Below are positions 1-13,700 of a stretch of 64,000 bases of DNA, in pieces (the first letter of the stretch is position 1; the number at the start of each line of letters is the position of its first letter). The notes under the pieces are model-generated. The model saw only the letters and a list, made by a program, of their open reading frames with translations, did not search any database and was not told the DNA's origin. Source of the stretch: Diphasiastrum complanatum (lineage: Eukaryota; Streptophyta; Lycopodiopsida; Lycopodiales; Lycopodiaceae); contig CM055100.1 of NCBI GenBank assembly GCA_029204225.1, positions 6,966,933 through 7,030,932 on the forward strand. The letters run 5' to 3'. Both the position numbers and the translations under genes were made by a program.

Positions 1-470
1 AGTTCCAGATATGTATCCCACTATAAGAGAAGACATGCATTGTGGTAAACTTCTTATATGTCACTTATTCTAGAGGGATTATGTAAGCTCATCTTTCACA
101 TTCTAACTTGAAACACATCATTGAACAAATGTTCATTCGTGTTGCCAAATTTATAATGTAATTTCTTTTTCTTTTGTATGTCCTCAATGTGCAACAAATT
201 AGAGTCGACCAAGTCTAAAGCAAAAGAATAGTCCTGACCAACTCGCCACTTTTTGAGGACAATAAATAATGTAAACTTGCAACTTGCAAACTTCATCGTT
301 TCTTTCAAGCTCATTGTTTATGCCTAAGATTCATTCAAAGCTTCGACCTCAATAGTTTATTCAATTTACACTATATGTAAGGACCATAATGTGCCAAACC
401 CATAAATTTCTATACACAATGTCTATTTCATAGGCTTGTCTCATAAAAATCAAAACACACGACATTGTTG

Positions 471-584
471 GATGAAGGTTGATTGACATTTGCATGCTTC
501 AATAGGAAATTCATGAGAAATGTCTCGGATGAAGATCGATTAACATTTACATGCTTCAATAGGAAATTCATGAAAAATGTCTCA
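471..584. repeat. 57-bp direct tandem duplication
   Basis: Two adjacent copies (471-527 and 528-584) of an AT-rich 57-bp unit beginning GATGAAG differ at only a few positions. No coding potential is seen around it. Confidence 0.85.
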
Positions 585-967
585 AGCTTGATATGTAAAT
601 AAGGGGTCTCTTAATAGCTCAAATCATAAAGTTTTGGTTTCAATCATACAATTGAAACTTTTGAAAGTTGCAATAAGCTTAGCAATGTCTTTTTGGAAAA
701 TCATGACATTGTGCCATTGTTTACTTCACAAGTATATCCATTTGTTTGAATACAAATAGCAATGCATCTTATTCAACTTGGTAGGTATGATGCATAATGA
801 GTTGGATCATAGCATACTTTTTGGAAATGAAGTTATGTATAGCATTATTCAAAATCAAGACTTCATCTAATTGAGAAGTACATACAAGCACTACATAGCA
901 TTCAATTGAAAAAAATAGAAATGAATGCAATGTCATGATATGTATCATTGGCAATGCACATTATAGC

Positions 968-971
<4 letters not shown>

Positions 972-1034
<63 letters not shown>
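972..1034. repeat. (AG)n microsatellite, about 31 units
   Basis: Pure GA dinucleotide tract. It is the first of three similar-length tracts within 500 bp. The open frames across it, which give Ser-Leu or Arg-Glu repeats, are artefacts of the repeat. Confidence 0.97.
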
Positions 1035-1038
<4 letters not shown>

Positions 1039-1211
1039 TGGGCAATGATAGATAAAAAGGGTTTTGTCTATTCTCATTGGTCCACGTTTGCCCTAAAACG
1101 TATTTGAAGGGCATTTGAAGTGTAGTGAAAATGGGTTGAAAATGACGTGCATTCAAAAATTTCTAGAGAGAGAACATGTGCCTTTAGAAATTCCTAGAAA
1201 GAGAAGGTATA

Positions 1212-1216
<5 letters not shown>

Positions 1217-1279
<63 letters not shown>
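1217..1279. repeat. (AG)n microsatellite
   Basis: Second pure GA tract, about 63 nt, in the same orientation as its two neighbours. Confidence 0.97.
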
Positions 1280-1281
<2 letters not shown>

Positions 1282-1388
1282 GTGCACTTCCAAGAGAGAG
1301 AGAAACGCTCATTTTTTATTTTTTAGGGTGTTTTTCGGGTTTGTTTTAAGGATTTTTAGGTTTCACATGAAAAATAGCACTAATGTGA

Positions 1389-1391
<3 letters not shown>

Positions 1392-1451
<60 letters not shown>
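1392..1451. repeat. (AG)n microsatellite
   Basis: Third pure GA tract, about 60 nt. The spacing of the three tracts suggests expansion or duplication of one GA-rich region. Confidence 0.97.
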
Positions 1452-1453
<2 letters not shown>

Positions 1454-3480
1454 TCTCACATCTATGTTTCTATAGTAAATGCAAAGATGATATGGGTGTA
1501 AAAAGACCCATATAGAAGGCCAACAAAATGTAAAATCTAGCCAAAAGAAAAAGGCTTTCGTACATTTCCTTTGCATCATAACCAATTTGTAGGAATACAC
1601 ACAAATACGCATCGAGATTTGAGACCTTTCGCTTTCTTCCGTGTCAAAGTGTAAATTCATCATCACACTATGGAGCTATAATGCATCAAATTTTATTTTT
1701 GTGGTTTCAAGAATGGCACACATCTATCAAACATAAATAGTATTGTCATCAAAATTTCATGCAACACGTAATAATATAATTTAATTGTGTTTGTAGGAAC
1801 TGAATAAGAAAATCTATAATTTGTTGTAGTTTGCAAAATGATGCCTTGGGTTCAAACAACTCATGTACTGGTCTCATAAGTTATTAACAGACATGCTTTC
1901 CTCAAAATCAACAATAGTTTTCCCTAATGGTTTTTCCTTTTAACTCCTACAAGTCCAAGGAAAAGGTTACATAAACATGTACATATGCTTTTTCCTCTAA
2001 GCCCCTCCTTGAAAGCGAATCATGATTTTCCTTAAACTTCTACGATTACATATACACATACAAATGCTTTTTTCTTAGGCCTCTCTTCAAATGTGAAATC
2101 TTGGTCCCAAAAAATTTCCCTTTTGGAATTCATTTGCTTCTCACACAGCTTTAAATTCCCAATTGCTTCTAATGCATGTTTGCCTATAAATCATGTAAGG
2201 CATATGCTTTATGCATGCATCATGTTGCTTTTATCGAAGCATTCACACAATTTAAATGTATACTATACTATATATCCATATTTTCTTTGAGTTTTGTCCT
2301 AAATTTTCACAAAGAGTTCGTACTCTAGATTAGTGACTTTCACTCTTTCCCAGCCTGTCTCAAGCATAGACTTCCAAGAATGACAAGATACCTAGGGACA
2401 TATTGGCTTCGAACTTGCAATGTTCTTCTCCATTTAATAATATATTGTATCAAAACACAATTCCTCGATAATGCATGATATCCATCACCTTTTGTGGATA
2501 GTGCAAAGTATCCAACACAATGATAATAAAATTTATCCACTCTATCGAAGAAAGTTGTTTGTGCCTCATTATTTTTAGCCAACACATTCTTTTGATATAT
2601 AGTCACTAAACATTTCAAAAACAATTTCCATCAAATGAAAAGCAACTTCACTGAGTGTTGCGTTCAAGTCGTTCTTTTGTATGTATTTATCTGCTATTTT
2701 TTTTTAATGCATGCAATAAGGGTATTAGTAGAAAGAGAAAAACTAGAGGATTGAAATGAAATGGGTTTCCAGTAGTTTCAAGTCCAATTCTAGGTAGTTA
2801 CGTGAGATATCATTTACATAAGATGAACTGCATAAACTTGACCCAACAGCCATCAGCTTGTGTAAACCTAAATGCAAAAGTTATGACCCAACTGAAATCA
2901 AAACCTAATGCGTACCGAACCATACGCAATGAACCTTATTAAACCACAACAAACCCTACCGAACCATACTAAACCATACTTAACCATATCAAACCCTATT
3001 GAACCGTAGCAAAATGCTTGCTTTGGAATGACAGAGCCATGGCTACATAACTCCAATGTATTTTGTTCATAAGCAAAAAAAAAAAAAAAAATTCAATTCA
3101 TGACTGCAAATTGTGAATCACAATTCACTGCAATAATGGCCTAAACAATTCTAAGTTTTTCGCACAAAAGATATACATTGGGTCTTTCTTGAGCATACTG
3201 GCCTAGTTTTGAAGGAAACAAAAATGCATAAAAATTGAAAAACCAAAGGTGGTTTCAGGGATACTAGGAGATGGCAACAAAATTTTCCAAAGAGCTCCAA
3301 AGCATCTCGAATGATACGAAAATGTTCTGAAAAACAATACTTGAAAAAATTTACAAAGCTTCTCTCCCAAACCAGGTCAATACCATGTAAATTATATTTA
3401 AAATAATAACATGAAAAAAAATTTGCACTTGTCTGACATTTCATTATCCAAAGGCTTTCAAGGCTGAAAAGAATACAATC
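1452..3480. other. No gene recognised; AT-rich intergenic DNA
   Basis: No open frame here resembles a known protein. At about 2900-3006 there is a degenerate array of roughly 11-bp units around AAACCATACT/AAACCCTA, and at 3076-3091 an A-rich run. The right end (3480-3686) is probably the 3' untranslated region of the NF-YB gene. Confidence 0.6.
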
Positions 3481-3686
3481 CAGCAAGCAATGCTGTTCTC
3501 TTCCAACATAAAAGTAATTTCAGCAACTGAACTAGGCATATACATAAAAGGTGCAGAAAAACCCTCTTTATCTACGGACCGCATCGTATTCTCATGCAAG
3601 CCATGAAAAGCAAGATGACATCAATCTTTGCATGCTGCTGCAGTCATGTTCTTTAGCCTGATCCCTAACATAGCAAAAGCCCACCT

Positions 3687-4310
3687 TTAAGGAGCCTGCC
3701 CCCCACTGGAACCTCCACCGCTGTGCATCGGCAATCCGTACGATGCCATCATGGGATGCTGCCCATAGATCTGAGGCTGGATGTATGGAGAATTATGCAT
3801 CACTGGAACTGCAGAACGATGAACTCCCCCATTATGGCTTCCATTTGAGCCTCCAGGAATTGCTCCCTCCTTCACACCCGCCGCTGCTGACTGATCCCCC
3901 TGCTTTGCCATTGACACCTTTTCCCCCTCCAGTTCCCTGTACCTTTGAAGATACACTTTCAGGGGCTCCACATAGTCTTCAAACCCTAAAGTGCTCATTG
4001 CCCACAGCAGATCATCTCCATTGATGGTTTTCCGCTTCTCACGCTGGCACTTATCTGACGCCTCCCCTGTTATGAAGCTTATGAACTCCGAAACACATTC
4101 CTGCACAGTTTCTTTGGCATCCTTGGAGATTTTCGCATTAGCCGGAAGGGCTTTCTTCATGATGCGCCCTACATTAGCTATGGGCAGAAGCCGGTCTTGT
4201 TCTCGGAGGGAAGAAGACTCACGGCCACCTCCATACTGTCCCCCGGAGTCATTTTCTGAAGGGCCACTGCTGTCAGGGCTACCAGCCCGACCTCCGTACT
4301 GATCCCCCAT
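3687..4310 (-). CDS. NF-YB: NF-YB (CCAAT-binding factor B subunit), non-LEC1 type
   Basis: Intronless 207-residue protein. NF-YB pairs with NF-YC through a histone fold and then recruits NF-YA to bind CCAAT boxes in the nucleus. The conserved core runs from about residue 37 to 131: it opens [18 protein letters not shown], continues through [17 protein letters not shown], and closes with the α3/αC region [20 protein letters not shown]. The N-terminus is rich in Gly, Ser and Asp, and the C-terminal tail in Gly, Ser, Pro, His and Gln, as is usual for the family. In the B domain the residue that separates LEC1-type from ordinary plant NF-YB proteins is Lys here (AKISKDAKE), not Asp, so this is the non-LEC1 class (NF-YB1/8/10-like). 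The ATG at 4310 is the first in frame and stop TAA is at 3687-3689. No frame damage is seen, so it is likely functional. Confidence 0.96.
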   Translation of the reverse strand: MGDQYGGRAGSPDSSGPSENDSGGQYGGGRESSSLREQDRLLPIANVGRIMKKALPANAKISKDAKETVQECVSEFISFITGEASDKCQREKRKTINGDDLLWAMSTLGFEDYVEPLKVYLQRYRELEGEKVSMAKQGDQSAAAGVKEGAIPGGSNGSHNGGVHRSAVPVMHNSPYIQPQIYGQHPMMASYGLPMHSGGGSSGGQAP

Positions 4311-4366
4311 CGCTGTCTGGCAGCCTGTCTGCTAAGCTGGAACTTCAAGCAAGAATTTCAGACGAG

Positions 4367-4404
4367 GATCTCAAGCTAGGGCTTGAAGCTAGGGTTTGAA
4401 GCTA
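4367..4404. repeat. Short tandem repeat in the NF-YB 5' leader
   Basis: Three adjacent units of about 13 bp built on TTGAAGCTAGG lie 57-94 bp upstream of the NF-YB start codon, in the presumed transcribed leader. A function is not known. Confidence 0.7.
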
Positions 4405-5940
4405 GGTTGATTTCAAACCTTTGGAGCGGCAAGGAGGGTCTGTGCTACACAAAAGATGAAGCAGAGTTACAGTTAGCTTGTTAATTAGCTTAATTGCGGT
4501 TTCCCCGGTCTCCTGCTTGATGATGCGAAGCGGAAATGTGCGCTACAGCAGTCCAGGCATTGTTTAGGGTAAGAGAGGTTTAAGAGAAGGGGAGTGAAAA
4601 ATTATGCAGAAAAAACAAAGATTCCCTGTGCGTAAGAAACAAAAAGGAAGGAGGAGGAGCCTGGAGGAGGGGGGTAGCAGCAGCGAGATGGGCAGAGGAG
4701 GAATCCGACAGGAAGGAATCGAGCAAAGCAAAGCAAAGCTGCAAAGGAACCCAACAAAAACAAAACAAAAACAGAAACACCGAAACAAAAAACAAGGAAA
4801 GGAAAGTGAGCACGAAAAAGTGAACGGTTGGTACAGGAGACGTGGCACAATCTGAACAGTAGAGTGATTGATAAGGGGCTAAAAATTTCCAAACGGGGTG
4901 GGGGGTTTCGATAAAGGAGACCTATTTTGTGATTAGAATTACAAGGCATGTCCCTCGCCCTTATCTAACGATAAGAAATGCTTGAAATGTTGCATCATGA
5001 TTTATTTATCTTCAAGCGCAATTTTTATCATTGGTGGATGACGACAGGCGGTACCACATCCGTAGTCACCGTTTGAAATATGTTACTCCTTGCAAAAAGG
5101 GTTTCTTTGAGACATGTGTGATCTATCTATTGGGTTTCTTTTATAGGAGGGGATTGTTGACCTTCACTTTTCTTTTGAGGGGCAATTTCGAGAGAGCATA
5201 TTACTCATAGTGATTGAGGATGTAAGCAAGACCTCACAATCGACAATTCATAAAAGGAAGCCCTGAATTTACTATTTCATATACACGGCCACCCCAAGGG
5301 TTGTCCCGCGACAATAATGTTTATCCATGTAGTGCTCGTCATGAGTAGTTGTCACCTAGAGGCCTATAGTGGACACGTGACTAAGGCCATTCAAGTTGGG
5401 AGTCCATGTATTGTATATATTTTTTAGGCTTTATGAATATATGCTTTTGCTTTTAATTTTGAAGTTCTATATGTATATTCACTTGTTTGCTTGATCTCCA
5501 TAACTACCTTTGTAAGACCTGCTCTATTAGTGTTTATGTTATCATAGGAATGTTATCATGGTATCATAGTAATGGTTAGATCATCCTTCGTGCTCAATAG
5601 TGTATAGAGGAATTGTCGATTTGGATTAGAATTGGTGTGGCTAGCAGTTCATTTCAATCAAACAGTTTCATTGAAACTTAATAACATAGCTATCATAAAG
5701 CCAATAAATTCATTGTCTCATTAGGCGTACACGATGTCCTTATAAGTTTATGAGGAACGTCACCCTCACAACCAATGTTTTTTTAGCTCAATATGCTTGT
5801 ATTTGGCTATAGTTTGAGATACCATAGCCACACTTTGTAAGCTACAAATAGGGGTTCCCACCAAAATTCAAATTCAAATTGGTTTTTGAATGGGTTCCCA
5901 CTCTTTTTCAAGTTTGAATAGTTAGGGAGGTAGAAATGGG
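4405..5940. other. Presumed NF-YB leader and promoter, then intergenic DNA
   Basis: 4405-4860 is purine-rich on the plus strand, that is pyrimidine-rich on the NF-YB coding strand, as many plant leaders are. The several overlapping open frames at 4564-4949 are low-complexity artefacts. From 4860 to 5940 no protein homology is recognised. No clear TATA box for the minus-strand gene was found. Confidence 0.5.
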
Positions 5941-5984
5941 CCAATAGGATTTTGAGGCCAAGGCCCTCCTTTCCACTATAAATA
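5941..5984 (+). promoter_or_regulatory. CCAAT box plus TATA box, LTR-like promoter
   Basis: A CCAAT at 5941-5945 is followed 32 bp later by a canonical TATAAATA at 5977-5984. Transcription from here would enter the composite microsatellite and the gypsy remnant at 6.3-8.4 kb. It is probably the promoter of a former LTR, but LTR ends could not be defined. Confidence 0.5.
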
Positions 5985-6165
5985 GGGGCAAACTCGAGTT
6001 GCTCCTCATGTTCAGATCTTCATTTCAATACAAGCAGATTGGTTCTCTTATGGAATGTACTTGTGAATGTCCTTGCTCTCTAACTCTTTTCCTCCATCTC
6101 TCATGCTTTTGTTGCATTTTGCTAATTGTTGGATCTCAATGTTATTGGGATTGTATGTTCTTATG

Positions 6166-8432
<2,267 letters not shown>

Positions 8433-9042
8433 ATCCGAGACTATGCTTTTAATTTTTATTGTTTATTAATTTCTTGTTTTCACTACTTGATTAACATTTT
8501 CTTTTGAAAAAGATAGTAAAAAACAAAAAAGAGAAAAGTGAAAATGAAAAATGTATGGAAAGACTGATGAGCAAAAGTTAGAAATGTCATCAGATCAGGA
8601 AAAATTGAAAGAAAGTGTTTTCAAGAATTAGATCTTTATGGAAAATGATTTGGAAAACTAATTTTTGGGTCATTTTTTGCACATATTGTTCTAGAATTGT
8701 TCGTCGCATTTTCAGAGGCGAGATCCACCTCAGATATACCTATACTGAGTTGGGCGAACATTCTTTCTACCAGTTAATACATGTTTTACCTCAAGCGAAT
8801 GTTCAACATCATGCCATTTTGGGAATGTTCATCAAGCATCTTCTAGTACTTATGTGTTCAAATTGAAAAACAATCCATATTGATTTCTTGGCTTGCTACA
8901 AATGTTGTACCATGCAAGTATGTAGCTCATTAACGCAAAATGCCAAGTTTGGCCTACATAGAACTCGAGCTACATGGTTATGTATTATCTAGTTTGATAA
9001 ATGCAGTTTTGGATCTAAACAAATATTGCTTGTTATCTCTCT

Positions 9043-9044
<2 letters not shown>
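8433..9044. other. Gypsy 3' flank, no gene recognised
   Basis: AT-rich sequence between the integrase remnant and the CT microsatellite. It may be 3' untranslated and LTR sequence of the gypsy element, but no matching copy lies upstream to prove it. Confidence 0.4.

Positions 9045-9129
<85 letters not shown>
9045..9129. repeat. (CT)n microsatellite, about 42 units
   Basis: Pure CT tract of 85 nt. It is in inverted orientation relative to the 76-nt AG tract at 6208-6283 on the other side of the gypsy remnant. Confidence 0.97.
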
Positions 9130-9132
<3 letters not shown>

Positions 9133-9357
9133 TTGAGGCTAATGCTCATACATTGAAATCTTGTATTTTTTTCATTCTTTGATCATTGCTATTATATTCT
9201 GCTGATTAGCATGCTAGATTGTGGATTAGCCATTTCTTCTGAAGTAGATTTTGTTGATCAATCTAGAATTAGGTTATAGTGCCAATCACAAAGCTTAATT
9301 AAGATCAGTCACTCTTGTGGACATTTCCCACATGTGTGAATTCTGGAAATTTTGTCA

Positions 9358-9370
9358 TGGTATCAGAGCC
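9358..9370 (+). other. Retrotransposon primer-binding site (initiator Met tRNA type)
   Basis: TGGTATCAGAGCC follows a sequence ending in CA at 9357, the standard arrangement at the 3' end of a 5' LTR in plant Ty1/copia elements. The coding sequence to its right is on the opposite strand, so this LTR end belongs to a different, otherwise lost element and marks a junction near 9370-9420. Confidence 0.75.
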
Positions 9371-9400
9371 ACATTAAGCTTTGCATGCTAACAACTCTTA

Positions 9401-10377
9401 TTATACAAGAAACTGAGAGCTAAATTGAGCAAAAAAACAGTTTTGCACTTTTTCTAACCTTTGCCCAAAAGGTGTTTGGCAAACCCTTGCTTTTGAGCAT
9501 CGCCCTTGCCATCTCAACAAAGGATCCGTTCTTTCGTTCTGCAACTCCGTTTTGCTGTGGTGAGTAAGGTGTTGTAGTATGCCTCTTGATGCCTTGATCT
9601 TTGCAAAAATAAAGAAATTTTGTCGAAAAGTACTCACCACCTTCATCAGATTTCAAAGTCTTGATGCAACATCCTGTTTGCTTTTCAACTAATGTCTTGA
9701 ATTTCCTGAACTTAGCAAAAGCATCTGATTTCTTGCTTATGAAATAAATCCAAATGCATTTGCTATAATCACAATGCGAGGATGCCACTAGCTCTCCTAG
9801 CTCCACTTTTGGGAAACCCCTCTCTATGTTGTTTTCCAAAAATACAACCTTCACAGATTTTTCCTTCAATAGAAATATCAGGCAATTCAATAACTAGATT
9901 ACCTCTTTTGAGAATCTATAAACTTTGAGTACTAATATAAACAAATCGTTGATGCCAAAGATCACTTTGACTATCAATAGTGCTTACCATGGCTTGATCA
10001 AAAGATCTCGCATTCAATTTGTAGAGTCGATTTCCATTCACTCTAGCTCCTATAGCAATCACTTTGTAGTGATTCTTGATGTCCTTGACGAGACATTTGT
10101 CGCTATGAAACTCAACCTTGAGTTGTTGATCAGCCATCGTCCCAATTGATAGTAGATTGTTGGCTAAACCAAGTACATATTTCACATTGCTTATCTGCTT
10201 TATCATCCCGCTAGCTAGCTTCACTGGTACTACAAATTCTTTAATAGGTAACAATTAGCCATCAGCTTGTCCAACTTCATCGCCATTGTGGATTTTTCTT
10301 GAATTCCAAAAACCACTCCTTTCTGAAAGTCATGTGCTTGGACGCTCCACTGTCAATGTACCAGGTATCGTTGGCTT
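9401..10377 (-). pseudogene. Ty1/copia protease and integrase remnant
   Basis: Minus-strand continuation of the copia element whose gag lies at 10873-11900. The protease active site reads DSGASKHMT near 10330-10360, followed by in-frame stops. The gag-pre-integrase region is at 9916-10254 (KYVLGLANNLLSIG; LYKLNA). The integrase core at 9420-9890 shows the second Asp in LKSDEGGEY and the Glu in NGVAERKN. The element ends at about 9400, before any reverse transcriptase. Confidence 0.9.
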
Positions 10378-10872
10378 TGTCATGCCCATGACTGGTCTCG
10401 GGTAGCGTGTCCACGCTAGGGATCGGTAGACCAACAACCCGCAAGTTAATTGTGACTATAAGGGAATTGGGGCCCTTATGTGTACATGGTCATAATTAAT
10501 GGTTGTAGGCCTAAACACATGGTGGTGGAGTTGGTATGGATCTATCAGTGAGTCATTAGGGAACTGAATGACGTGGCCCAAATAGGCTGCAGAGGTGTCC
10601 AGTGAGGTGTCACAGTGCACTACTAGTGGTGCATGGGCCTTAGAAGGTATAAGTATACCTGCTGGGCTCGCACTAGTGTATGCTTGATTTGTGATGAGTA
10701 GCTACATGCTGCTGGTGTGACTCCTCTTTCCATGACTCTGATTGATCCATAGCTTGGGGACTAGATCCGTACGATCTAGGTTTGGTTGGGTTGGTTTAAC
10801 CTCCACCGGTTCCCATGTGTGGTTGCTTTGTATGGTATGCTTAGGCTAGAATCCTATGTTGAGGACTTTATA
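10378..10872 (+). mobile_element. Solo LTR, 495 bp, with 5-bp target duplication GGCTT
   Basis: The insert begins TGTCATGCCC and ends GACTTTATA, and is flanked on both sides by GGCTT (10373-10377 and 10873-10877). Removing it and one GGCTT copy rejoins the copia gag tail to its protease in frame, which proves it is a later insertion. The terminal TA replaces the usual CA. The same LTR family occurs at 25243-25633 and at 62186-62682, both in reverse orientation. Confidence 0.93.
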
Positions 10873-11900
10873 GGCTTCATCACTTGTCATTAGTGTCGTA
10901 ATGAACAAGTTTGAACTCTCACCTACATCATCCTCGTATTGATCATCATCAAATTGATGTTGATCAACATAATTGCCTACCTGCCATTTGCCTTTCCATT
11001 GAGCTGACTCATTTTGTTTCTTGAAGCACTCACGCTCCCAATGACCAAGTTTGTTGCAATATCAACAATTCCCAAGTGTCCTCTACCTTGGATTGTTGGG
11101 TCCTTGACCTCAACCTTGATGCCAATTGCCTCGATTTGGGCCATCATTGGATTGTTCTTGGAATTATTGGAACGATCCACTATTTGAGTTTCCACCTCTT
11201 GATTGTTGTCTTGTTCTTCCTACAAAAGCAATCCACCTAAATCTTCATAGGTTGGAAGATTCTCCCGTGTGGTTATACTTGTTTCAAACATCTGATGTGA
11301 CTCACTCAAATTGTTCAATGTCAATTACATGATCTCACGATTCCGAACTCAAAGCAATCCACCTTACTCTTCATAGGCTAGAAGATTCTCCCATGTGACT
11401 GTACTTGTTACAAACATTTGATGTGACTCACTCAAACTATTCAATGTCAATTGTATGATCTCACAATCCTAAACTCGCTCTCCAATGATGACTAATTGAT
11501 CACGGATCTCATTTACCTTCAATAGGTGATCGACAATGGTTGCACCATCATCCATTCGGAATGTGTGCAGCTTCGTCTTCAGAAAATAACACTTGAGATG
11601 TGTTTGTCATTTCAAACAATGCCTTCAAGATATCCCAAGCTTCTTTTGGTCCTTCTGAATCTAAAATGTAAGGAATAATTGCATATATAATTGATAAGTT
11701 GATCACATTTTGTGCTTTCTGATTTCTCCTGTCAAATGCATGTTGATCTTCTTCAATTAATGGCCTTGTCTCTTAACTTGTCACGATCTCCCATAGTTCC
11801 TTTTCCATCAAAATGTTCTTCTCCAAACTACGTAGTTGCCGGCTCCTACCAATTTGCTTGACTCATTGAGAACACTCTCGCTTAGAGTTGCCATTACTAC
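10873..11900 (-). pseudogene. Ty1/copia gag remnant with zinc knuckle
   Basis: The gag starts with an ATG near 11893 (protein start MATLSESVLNESSKL). It continues through the PKEAWDILK box of the copia gag domain near 11600-11640, and reaches a CCHC zinc knuckle at about 11018-11062 whose spacing is kept (C-x2-C-x4-H-x4-C). The codon between the first two cysteines is now TGA, consistent with a CGA-to-TGA change. Several other stops and shifts are present. The tail (acidic, ending TLMTSDEA) runs to the solo-LTR target site. Confidence 0.88.
11225..11476. repeat. 126-bp in-frame tandem duplication inside copia gag
   Basis: Two copies begin AAAGCAATCC at 11225 and 11351. The period is 126 bp, exactly 42 codons, so it would lengthen gag without shifting the frame. 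The copies differ at roughly one site in ten. Confidence 0.85.
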
Positions 11901-12030
11901 ATAGATAAGTCCGGATCACAAAAATGACTCAATCTGAACACAAAACTTGTCTCCAAATTTTTTTTCCTAGACCTTAAAACCGTATATCCTTGGTTGTACA
12001 CCTGATATCAATTCAGCACGCACACGGTAC

Positions 12031-12490
12031 TGTTGGGATTGTGTCACGACAGCGCAGAGGCGTAGCAGAATCCTCGATACATGTAACTACGTCTATCGAA
12101 TTCAGATAAACAACGATAAATCGAAGTCTGTCTTACTTGATTAGTTTCAAAGTCGCTGATCTAGACAGTCGATTCCATAGCCATGCACAAGCATTTTAGT
12201 TTCAGATTTAGCTTTTTGAAAGCGATTTTGATGCGGTTATTAGAGTGACAGATCAAGCATTGCTGTCAGTCATATGAAATGATTTAATCTACGAGTAAGT
12301 TTATCTGCGAGGATGAATCTATTTGACAATAAAAATGAAATAAGCATTCAACATACACAGCCTAGATTATTGGAAATTTGATAGATTATTTGTCTCCAAA
12401 CAATGTAACTATTTCATTACCTTCCTAAAAAGAGAGAACATGCTTCTCAAAATCTATCTCAGGATGTTTATTAATTAACCACTCGTATCC
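12031..12490 (-). mobile_element. LTR of copia family X, minus orientation, truncated
   Basis: On the minus strand this sequence ends CCCAACA at 12031. It matches the LTR at 42280-42926 and the shorter inverted copy at 47199-47490 over several hundred bases. A primer-binding-like TTGATATCAGGTG lies just downstream near 12000, so it is the 5' LTR of the copia remnant at 9.4-11.9 kb. The far end is lost against the gypsy protease remnant at 12.5 kb. Confidence 0.75.
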
Positions 12491-12530
12491 TAGAAATATG
12501 TCTGTACGTGCTAAATCTAAAACATGGAAA

Positions 12531-13700
12531 TCAATTTACTCTATAATCTTGGATCCAAACTAAGAGTCTTGGAACTTTAACATCCCATGTCTCCAACTCT
12601 GCACCTGAAGCTAGATATACTTGATATCTATGGTTACTGGCTTCAGTTTCCAAGCCGAGTCTCTGCACAAGACTAGAGTTAATGAGATTATGAGTAGATC
12701 TATTGTCCACTAAAATACTAACTTTGTGTCCTTTAACAGTGCCTTTCAAACGAAATAATTCATTTGGCAAAAATGAAGCAGTACTAAAAGAACAATCACA
12801 CTCACAATTAACCTTATTTATTTCCAACTTAAGATTTTCTTTACTAGGCATCTTAGTAACTTGAGATGCACCTTTCTTCGTTCTGGGCAAAATTTCATAA
12901 CGTGTCCAAGCTAACTACAATGGAAACACACATTGGTCCTTCTAGATTTTTTCCAAGACAAATGTTTCTTTTGTCTAAACTCAGATGCAGCTTGATCTAG
13001 TTCGTCGAAATCACTTGGATTTTTTACTCCCACGAACTCTTGTCATTCCTTTCTTCTGGCTGAGTCTGGATGATCCAGATGGATTAGCCTGTAATTGACT
13101 TCTAGATGCCACCATTGTGGAATCATACGCTTTTGCGACTCGTACAATGTCATCAAAAGTTTGAAGCACATTACATCTGCACTCACTTTAATAATCTGTA
13201 GGCAGACCTAGGATAAATTGCCATAGTGTCGGTTTTGCATCGAACGAGAGAACTTTATTCCATAAATCCATAAAATCTTGTAAATACAAGTCCAAACTCC
13301 GAGTACCTTTTTTGTAGTTGACAAATCTTTGGTAAAAGTCTGAGTCGTCTACAACCACAAATGACTTTTTGAACACTTCCATGAACTCTTCCCATGTGGT
13401 AGGTTTTGGTTGTAGGTCACGCCACCACGACAAAGCTTTCCCTTGGAAGAACAAAATAACACACTCAATCTTTTTTTTTTTCAGGAATTTCGTGTAGATT
13501 AAAATAACCGATCCACTTGGTTAACCAATCATCTACAATCTCAGGTTTTTTCTCTTTCTTCTTCCCCAAAAATAGTTCAGGCTGAAAGCCTAAATTTGGT
13601 GCAGAGAGAGCTTTCACTTGATTCAACAACACTTCCATCTGTTGATTCCTGTTGTTTATCTCATTAAGCGCTTAGCTTAAACTTGACAAATCTGCAAATA
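12531..13700 (-). pseudogene. Ty3/gypsy gag-protease remnant
   Basis: Reading leftward: a gag domain at 13188-13454 with the diagnostic GKALSWWRDL box, a CCHC zinc knuckle near 12895-12935 (CFHC, then a stop, then LGHVMKFC), and a retropepsin-like domain at 12531-12890. The protease active site is damaged: VDNRSTHNLI stands where D-S/T-G-S-T is expected. RT and integrase are absent. Confidence 0.88.

Noticed and set aside
902-1666. Open frames with long Ser-Leu or Arg-Glu runs
   Set aside because: They are created by the AG microsatellites and have no conserved flanks.
2900-3006. Telomere-like AAACCCT words
   Set aside because: Units are degenerate and about 11 bp, not a regular 7-bp plant telomere repeat.
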